From positions 1 through 43,089 of the forward strand of contig DBPQ01000025.1 of NCBI GenBank assembly GCA_002304945.1: 43,089 nucleotides of DNA. Reading direction: 5' to 3'. Made by a program: the position numbers and the translations under genes. The notes under the pieces are model-generated. The model saw nothing but the letters and a program-made list of their open reading frames with translations. It was not told where the DNA came from and did no database searches. The stretch is from Actinomycetales bacterium UBA1416. GTDB lineage: Bacteria; Actinomycetota; Actinomycetes; Actinomycetales; Actinomycetaceae. How positions within the stretch are numbered: the first letter of the stretch is position 1; the number at the start of each line of letters is the position of its first letter. Shown here piece after piece: positions 28,325 to 35,918 of this stretch.

Positions 28325-29097
28325 CGGACCTGGGCGTCCACGAGGATGTCCTCGGCCACCTCGTCGGCGGGGCGCGTGCGGGGCCGGGGCTCCTCGTCGC
28401 GCTCGCGGCGCGCGAGGATGACGACCCCGACCGGGACGGCCGCGGCGAAGAACCACCACTGGAACGCGTAGCTGAGGTGCGGACCGAGCTCGCGGTCCGG
28501 TTCGGGCAGGCCGCGCAGCGGTGGTTCTGCGTCCACCACCTGCCCGTAGCCCTGGACGACGGGCACGTCGAGGGCGACGCCCGCCGCCCGCACCACCTGC
28601 GCGGTGTTCAGGGTGTAGACCTGACCCGGCGGGGGACGCCGGTCGAGGTGGCCCTCCTCCGGCCGGACCCGGACGACGATCTCGACCTCGCCGCGGGGGA
28701 GGGGCGGAATCTCCGTCGCATCGGCGGGCACCCAACCGCGTTGGACGACGACGGCCACCGCGCCGCCGTCGTCGCGATCGGCGAGGAGGATGCCGAGGAC
28801 GTGCAGCGCCGGCGTCGCCGAGACGGGGCGGTTGCGCAGGAGGACGGTGGACTCGGGCAGGAACCGTCCCGTCACGGCCACCGTCCGCCACTGCGACCCG
28901 GGTTGGACCGTCAGCCCGTCGGCGACCAGGTCGTCGACCGAGATCACCTCGGCGTCCCAGTTCGCCTCGACCTGCTCGGCGGCGGCCACGCGGTCCTCGT
29001 ACCGGCCCCACTGCCAGAGGCCCAGGAAGACGCACGAGACGGACACCACGAGGGCGCCGAGCGCGAGTCCCACCAGCCGGCCGGGCGAAGGGGTCAC
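28297..29097 (-). CDS. SURF1-family cytochrome oxidase assembly protein
   Basis: The 266-residue protein has the SURF1 layout: an N-terminal helix followed by FLGLWQWGRYEDRVA, a periplasmic domain with VQRGWVPADATEIPP, and a second helix after HLSYAFQWWFFAAAVPVGVVIL. A charged cytoplasmic tail completes it. SURF1 helps deliver heme A to the CtaD subunit of cytochrome c oxidase, so it links functionally to ctaA at 13747. Its start overlaps the DUF3099 stop (ATGA). Its last 28 bp are antisense to the end of the ABC-F gene. Confidence 0.92.
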   Translation of the reverse strand: MTPSPGRLVGLALGALVVSVSCVFLGLWQWGRYEDRVAAAEQVEANWDAEVISVDDLVADGLTVQPGSQWRTVAVTGRFLPESTVLLRNRPVSATPALHVLGILLADRDDGGAVAVVVQRGWVPADATEIPPLPRGEVEIVVRVRPEEGHLDRRPPPGQVYTLNTAQVVRAAGVALDVPVVQGYGQVVDAEPPLRGLPEPDRELGPHLSYAFQWWFFAAAVPVGVVILARRERDEEPRPRTRPADEVAEDILVDAQVRQASEISSE

Positions 29098-29414
29098 CGC
29101 AGGTACTCCGTGCGCGGGTCGTACAGCTGCACGGCGCCGGGCTCCTCGAGCACCGCGCCGGCATCCGGCTCACCAGCGCGCTCACGTCCGGCGTTGGCGA
29201 CGACGACGGCGACGTACGGGAGGATCACCGCGCCGGCGATGAACGCCCACCGCCACGGATCGGGCGTCAGCACGGCGAGGAACAGGCAGGCGGTGCGGAT
29301 CCCCATGGACACGAGGTAGCGGATGTTGCGGTCGTGGAGGTCCTCCGAGAGCGCGCGCCGGGCCGAGGTGATCGAGTGGATCTCCTCACCCGTCCGGCGG
29401 CGTTTTGTTCGCAC
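29094..29414 (-). CDS. DUF3099 family membrane protein
   Basis: The 106-residue protein has the DUF3099 pattern: a conserved start (TGEEIHSITSARRALSEDLHDRNIRYL), two membrane helices (roughly 34-50 and 54-72) and a polar tail. The function is unknown. The neighbourhood SURF1-DUF3099-fabG-fabI recurs in Actinobacteria. Two consecutive GTG codons are possible starts (29417, 29414). I choose 29414 because TAGCCT lies exactly 6 nt before it, consistent with a leaderless transcript. Confidence 0.85.
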   Translation of the reverse strand: MRTKRRRTGEEIHSITSARRALSEDLHDRNIRYLVSMGIRTACLFLAVLTPDPWRWAFIAGAVILPYVAVVVANAGRERAGEPDAGAVLEEPGAVQLYDPRTEYLR

Positions 29415-29420
29415 CACAGC

Positions 29421-29426
29421 AGGCTA
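29421..29426 (-). promoter_or_regulatory. Candidate -10 of leaderless DUF3099 gene
   Basis: Minus-strand TAGCCT with a 6-nt spacer to GTG 29414, no ribosome site. It lies in a 76-bp region shared with the divergent fabG promoter. Confidence 0.45.
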
Positions 29427-29477
29427 ACCCCGGAAAGACTGTGGTGGTGCACCAAGGCGGGTCCCACCGGCGCCCAA

Positions 29478-29483
29478 TAGTGT
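29478..29483 (+). promoter_or_regulatory. Candidate -10 of leaderless fabG
   Basis: TAGTGT with a 7-nt spacer (cgagggg) to ATG 29491. The purine run abuts the ATG and is too close to act as a normal Shine-Dalgarno. Confidence 0.45.
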
Positions 29484-29490
29484 CGAGGGG

Positions 29491-30204
29491 ATGAGTGAAC
29501 AACAACGCAGCGTGGTCATCACCGGCGCGAACAGGGGAATCGGACGGGCGATCGCGGAACGGATGGTGGCCGACGGACACCGTGTCGCCACGATCTTCCG
29601 GTCCGGGGAACTCCCGGACGGCGTGTTCGGTGCCGTGGGGGACGTCACCGACACGGCGGCGGTCGACGCCGCCTTCACCGCCATCGAGGCACACCAGGGG
29701 CCCGTCGAGGTGGTGGTCGCCAACGCGGGGATCACCCGGGACCAGCTCCTCATGCGCATGAGCGACGAGGAGTTCGACGCCGTCGTCTCCACGAACCTCG
29801 CCGGGGCCTTCCGGGTCGCGCGCCGAGCCTCGAAGGGCATGATCCGTGGCCGTTTCGGCCGGATCGTCCTGATCTCCTCGGTGGTGGCGCTCTACGGCGG
29901 AGCCGGCCAGGTCAACTACGCGGCGTCCAAGGCCGGTCTCGTGGGCATGGCCCGCTCGATCACGCGCGAACTGGGCGGTCGGGGCATCACGGCGAACGTC
30001 GTCGCCCCCGGCTTCATCGACACCGACATGACCGCGGCGCTGCCGCCCGCCCAGCAGGACAGGTACCGCGAGGCCATCCCCGCCGGCCGTTTCGGCAGCC
30101 CTGCCGACGTGGCCGCTGCGGTAGCGTTTCTCGCATCCGACGACGCCGCCTACGTCTCCGGGGCCGTGATCCCCGTGGACGGCGGCCTTGGCATGGGGCA
30201 CTAG
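29491..30204 (+). CDS. fabG: 3-oxoacyl-[acyl-carrier-protein] reductase
   Basis: The 237-residue short-chain dehydrogenase matches FabG/MabA. It has the NADPH loop TGANRGIGRAIA, NAG in VVANAGITRDQLL, and the catalytic S-Y-K set (LISSVVALYGGAGQVNYAASKAG). It reduces beta-ketoacyl-ACP in fatty acid elongation. It is followed 8 bp later by fabI, the same pair as mycobacterial fabG1-inhA. Confidence 0.93.
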   Translation: MSEQQRSVVITGANRGIGRAIAERMVADGHRVATIFRSGELPDGVFGAVGDVTDTAAVDAAFTAIEAHQGPVEVVVANAGITRDQLLMRMSDEEFDAVVSTNLAGAFRVARRASKGMIRGRFGRIVLISSVVALYGGAGQVNYAASKAGLVGMARSITRELGGRGITANVVAPGFIDTDMTAALPPAQQDRYREAIPAGRFGSPADVAAAVAFLASDDAAYVSGAVIPVDGGLGMGH

Positions 30205-30212
30205 GAGAGCAC

Positions 30213-30983
30213 ATGAGCGGAATCCTCGATGGCAGGTCGGTGCTCGTCACCGGTGTCCTGCGCGACAACTCGATCGCCTTCCACGTGGCCCGCCTGGCCA
30301 TGGAGCAGGGCGCCACCGTGATCCTGACGTCCTTCGGCCGCCAGGCGAAGCTCACGGAACTCTCGGCCCGCCGCCTGCCGCAGCAGGTCCCGATCGTCAC
30401 GCTCGACGTCTCCGACCAGGAGGACCTCGACGGTCTCGCGGACGCCCTCCGCGAGCACACGGACCGGCTCGACGCGGTCGTCCACTCGATCGGCTTCGCC
30501 CCCCAGTCCGTGCTCGGCGGCAACTTCCTCTCGGCTCCCTGGCCCGACGTGGCCACGGCGCTCGAGATCTCGGCGTTCTCGCTGAAGTCGCTCGCCGTGG
30601 CCGCCCGGCCCCTCATGACGGGGGGCGGCGCCGTCGTCGGGCTCACCTTCGACGGCTCGGTCGCCTGGCCGGTCTACGACTGGATGGGTGTCGCCAAGGC
30701 GGCCTTCGAAGCGACTGCCCGCTACCTGGCGAGGGACCTCGGCCCGGACGGCATCCGGGTCAACCTGGTGTCCGCCGGCCCCATCCGGACCACCGCCGCG
30801 ACCCACATCCCCGGGTTCGAGGTCATGGAGGGCCGCTGGGACGACCGCGCCCCGCTCGGCTGGGACGTGCACGACCCCGAGCCCACCGCCCGCAGCGTCG
30901 TCGCGCTCTGCTCGGACTGGTTCCCCGCGACCACCGGCGAGATCGTGCACGTCGACGGCGGCGTGCACGCCATGGGGCAGTGA
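30213..30983 (+). CDS. fabI: Enoyl-[acyl-carrier-protein] reductase (NADH), InhA-type
   Basis: The 256-residue enzyme completes the elongation cycle by reducing enoyl-ACP. It has the divergent dinucleotide loop TGVLRDNSIAFHVA, HSIGFAPQ and the Y-x6-K motif (YDWMGVAKAAFEA) typical of FabI/InhA rather than ordinary SDRs. Members are targets of isoniazid and triclosan. AGGAG precedes the ATG. Its stop overlaps the next GTG (GTGA). Confidence 0.93.
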   Translation: MSGILDGRSVLVTGVLRDNSIAFHVARLAMEQGATVILTSFGRQAKLTELSARRLPQQVPIVTLDVSDQEDLDGLADALREHTDRLDAVVHSIGFAPQSVLGGNFLSAPWPDVATALEISAFSLKSLAVAARPLMTGGGAVVGLTFDGSVAWPVYDWMGVAKAAFEATARYLARDLGPDGIRVNLVSAGPIRTTAATHIPGFEVMEGRWDDRAPLGWDVHDPEPTARSVVALCSDWFPATTGEIVHVDGGVHAMGQ

Positions 30984-31489
30984 GCCCGGACAGGACGGTC
31001 GTCCTCGTCCGCCACGCCACGGCGGAGGCCGGTGGAGCGCTCGGCGACCGGGCGCGTCCGCTCGCGCAGCGCGGGCGCCGCCAGGCGCGCGACCTCGGGC
31101 CGCGGCTCTCCGGCCACGTCGGTGCGTTCGACGTGGCCCTCGTCTCCAGCGCGCTGCGCGCCACCGAGACCTACCGGCTCCTCGCCGCTGATGGACCCGA
31201 CTACCCCGAGCCCCGGGTTCTCGACGAGCTGTACGAGGCGCGGGCACGCCAGGTCCTGGGCGCACTGCGGGCACTGCCGGAGACGGTGCGTCGGGTCATC
31301 GTCGTCGGCCACGAACCCACGATGAGTTCGGCCGCCGCCCTGCTGCACGATGCGCGGGACGACCTGGCGCTGCAGCTGGGGGTCGGGATCCCCACGGCCA
31401 CCGCCTGCGTCGTCGACGTCGCCGGCGCGTGGCAGGACCTCGATCGCGACGGCGGACGGGTCCGGGCGATCCTCCGGCCGGAGGACTGA
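30980..31489 (+). CDS. SixA-like phosphohistidine phosphatase
   Basis: The 169-residue histidine phosphatase has the RHG-type motif LVRHATAEAGG, the second Arg in SSALRATETYRLL, and the catalytic HEP in VVGHEPTMS. SixA proteins remove phosphate from phosphohistidine in phosphotransfer proteins; the actinobacterial target is unknown. GTG 30980 overlaps the fabI stop and is the only sensible start. It meets the DUF1015 gene convergently with a 6-bp gap. Confidence 0.87.
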   Translation: MSPDRTVVLVRHATAEAGGALGDRARPLAQRGRRQARDLGPRLSGHVGAFDVALVSSALRATETYRLLAADGPDYPEPRVLDELYEARARQVLGALRALPETVRRVIVVGHEPTMSSAAALLHDARDDLALQLGVGIPTATACVVDVAGAWQDLDRDGGRVRAILRPED

Positions 31490-31495
31490 CCCGGC

Positions 31496-32728
31496 TCAGC
31501 GGAAGAGGTGGACGAAGAGCCCGGAGCGCAGCTTCGGCTCGAACCACGTCGACTTCGGCGGCATGATCATCCCCGCATCCGCCACCGCGAGCAGTTCCTC
31601 CATGGCGGTCGGGTACAGGGCGAAGGCGACGGCGGCGCGTCCGCCGTCGACGCGTTCCTCCAGTTCCGCGAGGCCCCGGATCCCCCCGACGAAGTCGATG
31701 CGCTGGTCACGCCGCGGGTCGGCGATCCCGAGGACGGGAGCGAGCAGGGTGTCCTGGAGCACCGAGACGTCGAGGGAGGCCACCGGGTCGGAGGGATCGA
31801 AGGCCCCCTCCCGGGCGACGAGCCGGTACCAGGTACCCGCCAGGTACATCCCGAACTCGTGGGACGTCGTGGGGGTGGGATCGCCCGCCACGGGCAGGAC
31901 CTCGAAGTCCTGCTCGATCCGGGTGAGGAACTCCTCCTCGCTCAGCCCGGCGAGGTCGGCGACCACGCGGTTGTAGGGGAGGATCGTGAGCTGGTCCGCC
32001 GGGAACGCGACGGCCATGAAGTGGTTGAACTCCTCCTCGCCCGTCCAGCCCTGCTGGCGGCGGAGCAGCCCGACGCGGGCGGCGGAGGCCGTGCGGTGGT
32101 GGCCATCGGCCACGTAGAGGTTCGCCAGGCCGTCGAAGGCCGCACGAATCGCGGTGACGTCCGCGGACGTCGCCACGCGCCACAGCGTGTGGCGGACCCC
32201 GTCGTCGCTCGTGAAGTCGTGGAGCGGCTGTTCCTCCGTGACACGCCGCACGACGTCCTCCAGCGGGGCGTCACGGTGGGTGAGGAAGACGGGCGAGGGA
32301 TGGGCGTCGCAGGCGTCGAGGTGGCGGATCCGGTCCTCCTCCTTGTCCGCCCGGGTGAGCTCGTGCTTCCGGATCACGTCCGACAGGTATTCGTCCACCG
32401 AGGCGACTCCCACGATGCCCACCTGGGACCGCCCGTCCATCACCTGGCGGTAGACGGAGTAGGTGGGGGACGCGTCCTGCACCATGTGCCCGTCCGCGAC
32501 GTAGCCGTCGAGGTTCGCGCGCGCGGTGGCGTAGACGAGGGGATCACGCGGGTCGGTGTCCGGCGGCAGGTCCACCTCGGCCTTCTCGACGCGGAGGAAC
32601 GACAGAGGGCGGCGGGCCACCTCGGCGCGCGCCTCCTCGGAGTCCATCACGTCGTAGGGCAGCGATGCGATCTCCGCCGCCTCCTCCGGGACCGGGCGCA
32701 ACGTGCGGAAGGGCCGGAAGTCGACCAT
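31496..32728 (-). CDS. DUF1015 family protein
   Basis: The 410-residue soluble protein has the DUF1015 marks: ASLPYDVMDSEEARA near the start, FLRVEKAE, a central LYVADGHHRTASAA, FNHFMAVAFPADQLTILPYNRVV and the end MIMPPKSTWFEPKLRSGLFVH. The DGHHR element resembles that of ParB/sulfiredoxin-fold proteins, some of which are small-molecule kinases, but I cannot assign a reaction. AGGAGG lies 5-6 nt before the ATG. It follows glgC and an unknown gene on the same strand with a 42-bp gap. Confidence 0.85.
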   Translation of the reverse strand: MVDFRPFRTLRPVPEEAAEIASLPYDVMDSEEARAEVARRPLSFLRVEKAEVDLPPDTDPRDPLVYATARANLDGYVADGHMVQDASPTYSVYRQVMDGRSQVGIVGVASVDEYLSDVIRKHELTRADKEEDRIRHLDACDAHPSPVFLTHRDAPLEDVVRRVTEEQPLHDFTSDDGVRHTLWRVATSADVTAIRAAFDGLANLYVADGHHRTASAARVGLLRRQQGWTGEEEFNHFMAVAFPADQLTILPYNRVVADLAGLSEEEFLTRIEQDFEVLPVAGDPTPTTSHEFGMYLAGTWYRLVAREGAFDPSDPVASLDVSVLQDTLLAPVLGIADPRRDQRIDFVGGIRGLAELEERVDGGRAAVAFALYPTAMEELLAVADAGMIMPPKSTWFEPKLRSGLFVHLFR

Positions 32729-32770
32729 GCGTTCCTCCTGTCGGCGGGCTGGTCCCGCCCGCCCATCGTC

Positions 32771-33292
32771 TCAGACGGTTCGCAGCCCGAGCAGGATGCC
32801 CGCCACGTGGACAGCACCCCGGCGTCCGCCCACGGCGGCCGTGAGCGCCTGCGCCTCCGGCGGGAGCCGCGGCGAGGCGAGGTCGTCGTCGGTGAGCGCC
32901 TCCGCGACGACCAGGCGGTCGGCGAGGTCGTCCCGGAAGTCGCCGCCGCGTGACACGGGGACCAGGGAACGCAGGAGGAGGACCGCCGCGGCCGCCGGAT
33001 CGCCCCCGAGGTCGATGTCGAGGTCCGGGGGATCCTCCGTCACCGCACACGCGACGCCGAGCGAGATCCAGTCGTCGCGCAGCGTCGTGAGCAGGGCGGC
33101 GTGGTCGTGGCCCGCGTGCGCGAGGGTGACCGGTGGCACCGTGCCCTCGAGGTGGAGGACGTGCAGCGGCTCCGCGGCGTACGCGCGACGGCGGACACCG
33201 AGCCAGCCCACGTGGGTGAGCGTGTGCTCGGTGTCCGCGATCAGGTGCTCGGGGAGTTCACGGTCGGCGACCAGTGAGAGTCTCGACCTCAC
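32771..33292 (-). CDS. Unrecognised 173-aa protein coupled to glgC
   Basis: GTG 33292 overlaps the glgC stop (GTGA), giving a 173-residue product starting VRSRLSLVADRELPEHLI. It is a soluble, Ala/Leu/Asp-rich protein with EHTLTHVGWLGVRRRAYAAEP, a His-rich AHAGHDHAAL, and DIDLGGDPAAAAVLLLRSLVP, ending in VHVAGILLGLRTV. There is no membrane segment or signal peptide. I do not recognise the family. The reading frame continues far upstream antisense to glgC and glgA, but only this terminal part lies outside other genes. Confidence 0.68.
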   Translation of the reverse strand: MRSRLSLVADRELPEHLIADTEHTLTHVGWLGVRRRAYAAEPLHVLHLEGTVPPVTLAHAGHDHAALLTTLRDDWISLGVACAVTEDPPDLDIDLGGDPAAAAVLLLRSLVPVSRGGDFRDDLADRLVVAEALTDDDLASPRLPPEAQALTAAVGGRRGAVHVAGILLGLRTV

Positions 33293-34533
33293 CTCGTGAC
33301 GCGCAGGCCCTTCGGGACGACGGTGATGCCGCCCTCCGTGACGGTGAAGCCACGGGCGCGGTCGTGGTCGTGGTCCATGCCCACCTGGGCGCCCTCGTCG
33401 ACGACGACGTTCTTGTCGAGGATGGCGCGGTTGACGACGGCGTTCCGGTTGATGATCGCGTTGTCGAACACGACCGAGCCGCGGACCGAGGACCAGGAGT
33501 GCATGCGAACCCCGGGGGAGAGGATTGAGTTGACGACCTCGCCGCCGGAGACGATGACGCCCGGGGAGACGATCGAGTCGAGCGCGTGCCCGATGCGGTC
33601 CTGGTGGCCGTACACGAACTTCGCGGGCGGGAGGCTCGAGTAGCCGGTGTACAGCGGCCAGTCGTTGTTGTACAGGTTGAACACGGGCTGGATGGTGATC
33701 AGGTCCATGTTCGCCTCCCAGAAGGCGTCCAGGGTACCCACGTCCCGCCAGTAGTCCTTGTCCCGCGGCGTCGAGCCGGGGACGTCGTTCTCGATGAAGT
33801 CGTACAGCCCGGCCGCACCCTGGTTCACGAAGTAGGGCACGATGCTGCCGCCCATGTCGTGTGCGGACTCCTCGTCGGCGGCGTCCCGCACCACGGCCTC
33901 GCGCAGGGCGTCGGCCTCGAGGACGTAGTTGCCCATGGAGGCGAGCACCTCGTTGGGGGAGTCGGCGAGGCCGACGGCGTCCTTCGGCTTCTCGAGGAAC
34001 GCTCCCACCTTGCGGGGGTTGACCTTGTCGGCGTCGATGACGCCGAACTGGTCCGCGAGCGACAGCGGCTGCCGGATCCCCTCGATCGTGAGGGGGAAGC
34101 CGCTCTCCAGGTGGCTCTCCACCATCTGCGAGAAGTCCATGCGGTAGATGTTGTCCGCACCCGTGATGACCACGGTCTCGGGCCGCTCGTCGTCGAGCAG
34201 GTTGAGGGACTGGTAGATGGCGTCGGCGCTGCCCTGGAACCAGTGCTTGCCGACCCGCTGCTGCGCGGGCACGGGGGTCACGTAGTTGCCGAGGAGCTGG
34301 GACATCCGCCACGTCATGGTGACGTGCCGGTCCAGCGAGTGGGACTTGTACTGCGTGAGGACGACGATCTTGAGATAGCCGGAGTTCACCAGGTTCGACA
34401 GTGCGAAGTCGATGAGGCGGTAGGGTCCGCCGAACGGGACGGCGGGCTTGGCCCGGTCTGCGGTCAGGGGCATGAGCCGCTTCCCCTCGCCACCGGCGAG
34501 GACGATCGCGAGCACCTTCGTTCGTGTTGCCAT
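33289..34533 (-). CDS. glgC: Glucose-1-phosphate adenylyltransferase
   Basis: The 414-residue enzyme makes ADP-glucose from ATP and glucose 1-phosphate. It has the nucleotidyl-transfer loop LAGGEGKRLMPLTADRAKPAVPFGG, KHWFQGSADAIYQS, the sugar-phosphate region FLEKPKD and YWRDVGTLDAFWEAN, and a C-terminal left-handed beta-helix (VRGSVVFDNAIINRNAVVNRAI). ATG 34533 matches GlgC homologues; an upstream start would add 11 residues. It is divergent from glgA, as Rv1213/Rv1212c in M. tuberculosis. Confidence 0.95.
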   Translation of the reverse strand: MATRTKVLAIVLAGGEGKRLMPLTADRAKPAVPFGGPYRLIDFALSNLVNSGYLKIVVLTQYKSHSLDRHVTMTWRMSQLLGNYVTPVPAQQRVGKHWFQGSADAIYQSLNLLDDERPETVVITGADNIYRMDFSQMVESHLESGFPLTIEGIRQPLSLADQFGVIDADKVNPRKVGAFLEKPKDAVGLADSPNEVLASMGNYVLEADALREAVVRDAADEESAHDMGGSIVPYFVNQGAAGLYDFIENDVPGSTPRDKDYWRDVGTLDAFWEANMDLITIQPVFNLYNNDWPLYTGYSSLPPAKFVYGHQDRIGHALDSIVSPGVIVSGGEVVNSILSPGVRMHSWSSVRGSVVFDNAIINRNAVVNRAILDKNVVVDEGAQVGMDHDHDRARGFTVTEGGITVVPKGLRVTR

Positions 34534-34539
34534 GGCTTG

Positions 34540-34545
34540 ACCATA
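34540..34545 (-). promoter_or_regulatory. Candidate -10 of leaderless glgC
   Basis: Minus-strand TATGGT with a 6-nt spacer to ATG 34533 and no ribosome site. The 73-bp glgC/glgA region must hold both promoters. Confidence 0.4.
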
Positions 34546-34606
34546 GTGCGAAAAGTCGACTCCCACGCCGCCTTCGAGCCACCGAGTTATGCGTCAGGAT
34601 GGTGCC

Positions 34607-35836
34607 GTGAGCGAACACACCATGAGAGTCGACCTGCTGACCCGCGAGTACCCCCCGAACATCTACGGGGGTGCGGGCGTCCACGTGGATGAGCTGTCCC
34701 GCGTCCTCCGAAGCCTCATCGACGTGCGGGTGCACGCCTTCGACGGTCCCCGTGAGCCCGGGACCGTGCCGGAGGGCGTCACCGGCTACTCGGACCTGCC
34801 GGAACTGGCGGACGCAAACGCCGCGATCCGCACTCTCGGCGTGGACCTGGCGATGACGATCGGCACGGAGGGCACGGACCTCGTGCACTCCCACACCTGG
34901 TACGCCAACATGGCGGGCCACTTCTCGAAGCTGATCCACGGCGTGCCCCACGTGATCTCCGCGCACTCCCTCGAGCCCTTGCGCCCCTGGAAGGCCGAGC
35001 AGCTCGGCGGCGGCTACCGGGTCTCCAGCTGGGCCGAGAAGACCGCCTACGAGGCTGCCGACGGCATCGTCGCCGTCTCCAACGGAATGCGGGACGACAT
35101 CCTCCGCTCCTATCCGGCCATCGATCCCGCCAGGGTCGAGGTGATCCACAACGGTATCGACCTCGCCGGGTGGGTGGCCCCGGAGAAGGATGACCCGGAG
35201 CGGCTCGCGACCCTCGCGAAGTGGGGCATCGACGAGTCCCGTCCCATGGTGGTGTTCGTCGGCCGTATCACCCGCCAGAAGGGCCTGCCGTACTACCTGC
35301 GCGCCGCCGAGCAGCTGCCGAAGGATGTCCAGCTCGTGCTGTGCGCCGGAGCGCCGGACACGCCGCAGATCATGAAGGAGGTCAGCGACCTGGTGAAGGG
35401 TCTGGCCTCGGAGCGGGATGGCGTCATCTGGATCGAGGAGATGCTGCCCCGCAAGGAGCTCGTCGCGATCGAGTCCGCGGCCACCACCTTCGTGACCCCG
35501 TCGGTGTACGAGCCGCTCGGCATCGTCAACCTCGAGGCCATGGCGGTGGGGATCCCGGTCGTGGGCACGGCGACGGGTGGCATCCCCGATGTCATCGTGC
35601 ACGGCGAGACGGGTTACCTTGTCCCGATCGAGCAGCTCCAGGACGGGACGGGCACCCCGGTGGACCGCGAGAAGTTCGAGTCCGACCTTGCCGGCGCCCT
35701 CAACGCGATGGTCTCGGACCCCGACCGTGCCCGGGAGATGGGCGTCGCCTCCCGCCGGCGCGTCGAGGAGCACTTCTCCTGGGATGCCATCGGCGAGCGC
35801 ACGGTGGAGTTCTACGCGAAGGTGCTCGGCCGCTGA
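34607..35836 (+). CDS. glgA: Actinobacterial glycogen synthase / ADP-glucose glucosyltransferase (GlgA/GlgM type)
   Basis: The 409-residue GT4 enzyme has LTREYPPNIYGGAGVHVDELSR at the start, HSHTWYANMAGH, VFVGRITRQKGLPYYLRAA and the EX7E element in YEPLGIVNLEAMAVGIPVVGTATGG. Actinobacterial homologues use ADP-glucose to form maltose 1-phosphate or extend glucan. It forms a divergent pair with glgC, which supplies the donor. GTG 34607 is preferred for the AGGA 7 nt upstream; ATG 34622, nearer the conserved motif, is possible. Confidence 0.93.
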   Translation: MSEHTMRVDLLTREYPPNIYGGAGVHVDELSRVLRSLIDVRVHAFDGPREPGTVPEGVTGYSDLPELADANAAIRTLGVDLAMTIGTEGTDLVHSHTWYANMAGHFSKLIHGVPHVISAHSLEPLRPWKAEQLGGGYRVSSWAEKTAYEAADGIVAVSNGMRDDILRSYPAIDPARVEVIHNGIDLAGWVAPEKDDPERLATLAKWGIDESRPMVVFVGRITRQKGLPYYLRAAEQLPKDVQLVLCAGAPDTPQIMKEVSDLVKGLASERDGVIWIEEMLPRKELVAIESAATTFVTPSVYEPLGIVNLEAMAVGIPVVGTATGGIPDVIVHGETGYLVPIEQLQDGTGTPVDREKFESDLAGALNAMVSDPDRAREMGVASRRRVEEHFSWDAIGERTVEFYAKVLGR

Positions 35837-35841
35837 CGACC

Positions 35842-35881
35842 CGCGCGGAGGGGCCCCGGATGACCGGGGCCCCTCCGCGCG
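35842..35881 (+). terminator. Perfect 18-bp stem hairpin after glgA
   Basis: CGCGCGGAGGGGCCCCGG (35842-35859), loop atga, and the exact complement (35864-35881) begin 5 bases after the glgA stop. All 18 pairs match. No T-run follows, as is common for actinobacterial hairpin terminators. It separates glgA from the ABC/nfeD unit. Confidence 0.8.
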
Positions 35882-35906
35882 TCCCGGTCCCGGGAGCGCG
35901 GCAGGA

Positions 35907-35912
35907 TAGATT
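35907..35912 (+). promoter_or_regulatory. Candidate -10 of leaderless ABC ATPase gene
   Basis: TAGATT with a 6-nt spacer (gggcgc) to ATG 35919. No ribosome site precedes the ATG; it lies just after the glgA terminator. Confidence 0.5.
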
Positions 35913-35918
35913 GGGCGC

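Noticed and set aside
31471..31484. 14-bp palindrome CCTCCGGCCGGAGG at the end of the SixA gene
   Set aside because: It has no loop and lies in coding sequence just before the stop; a functional terminator or operator is not supported.
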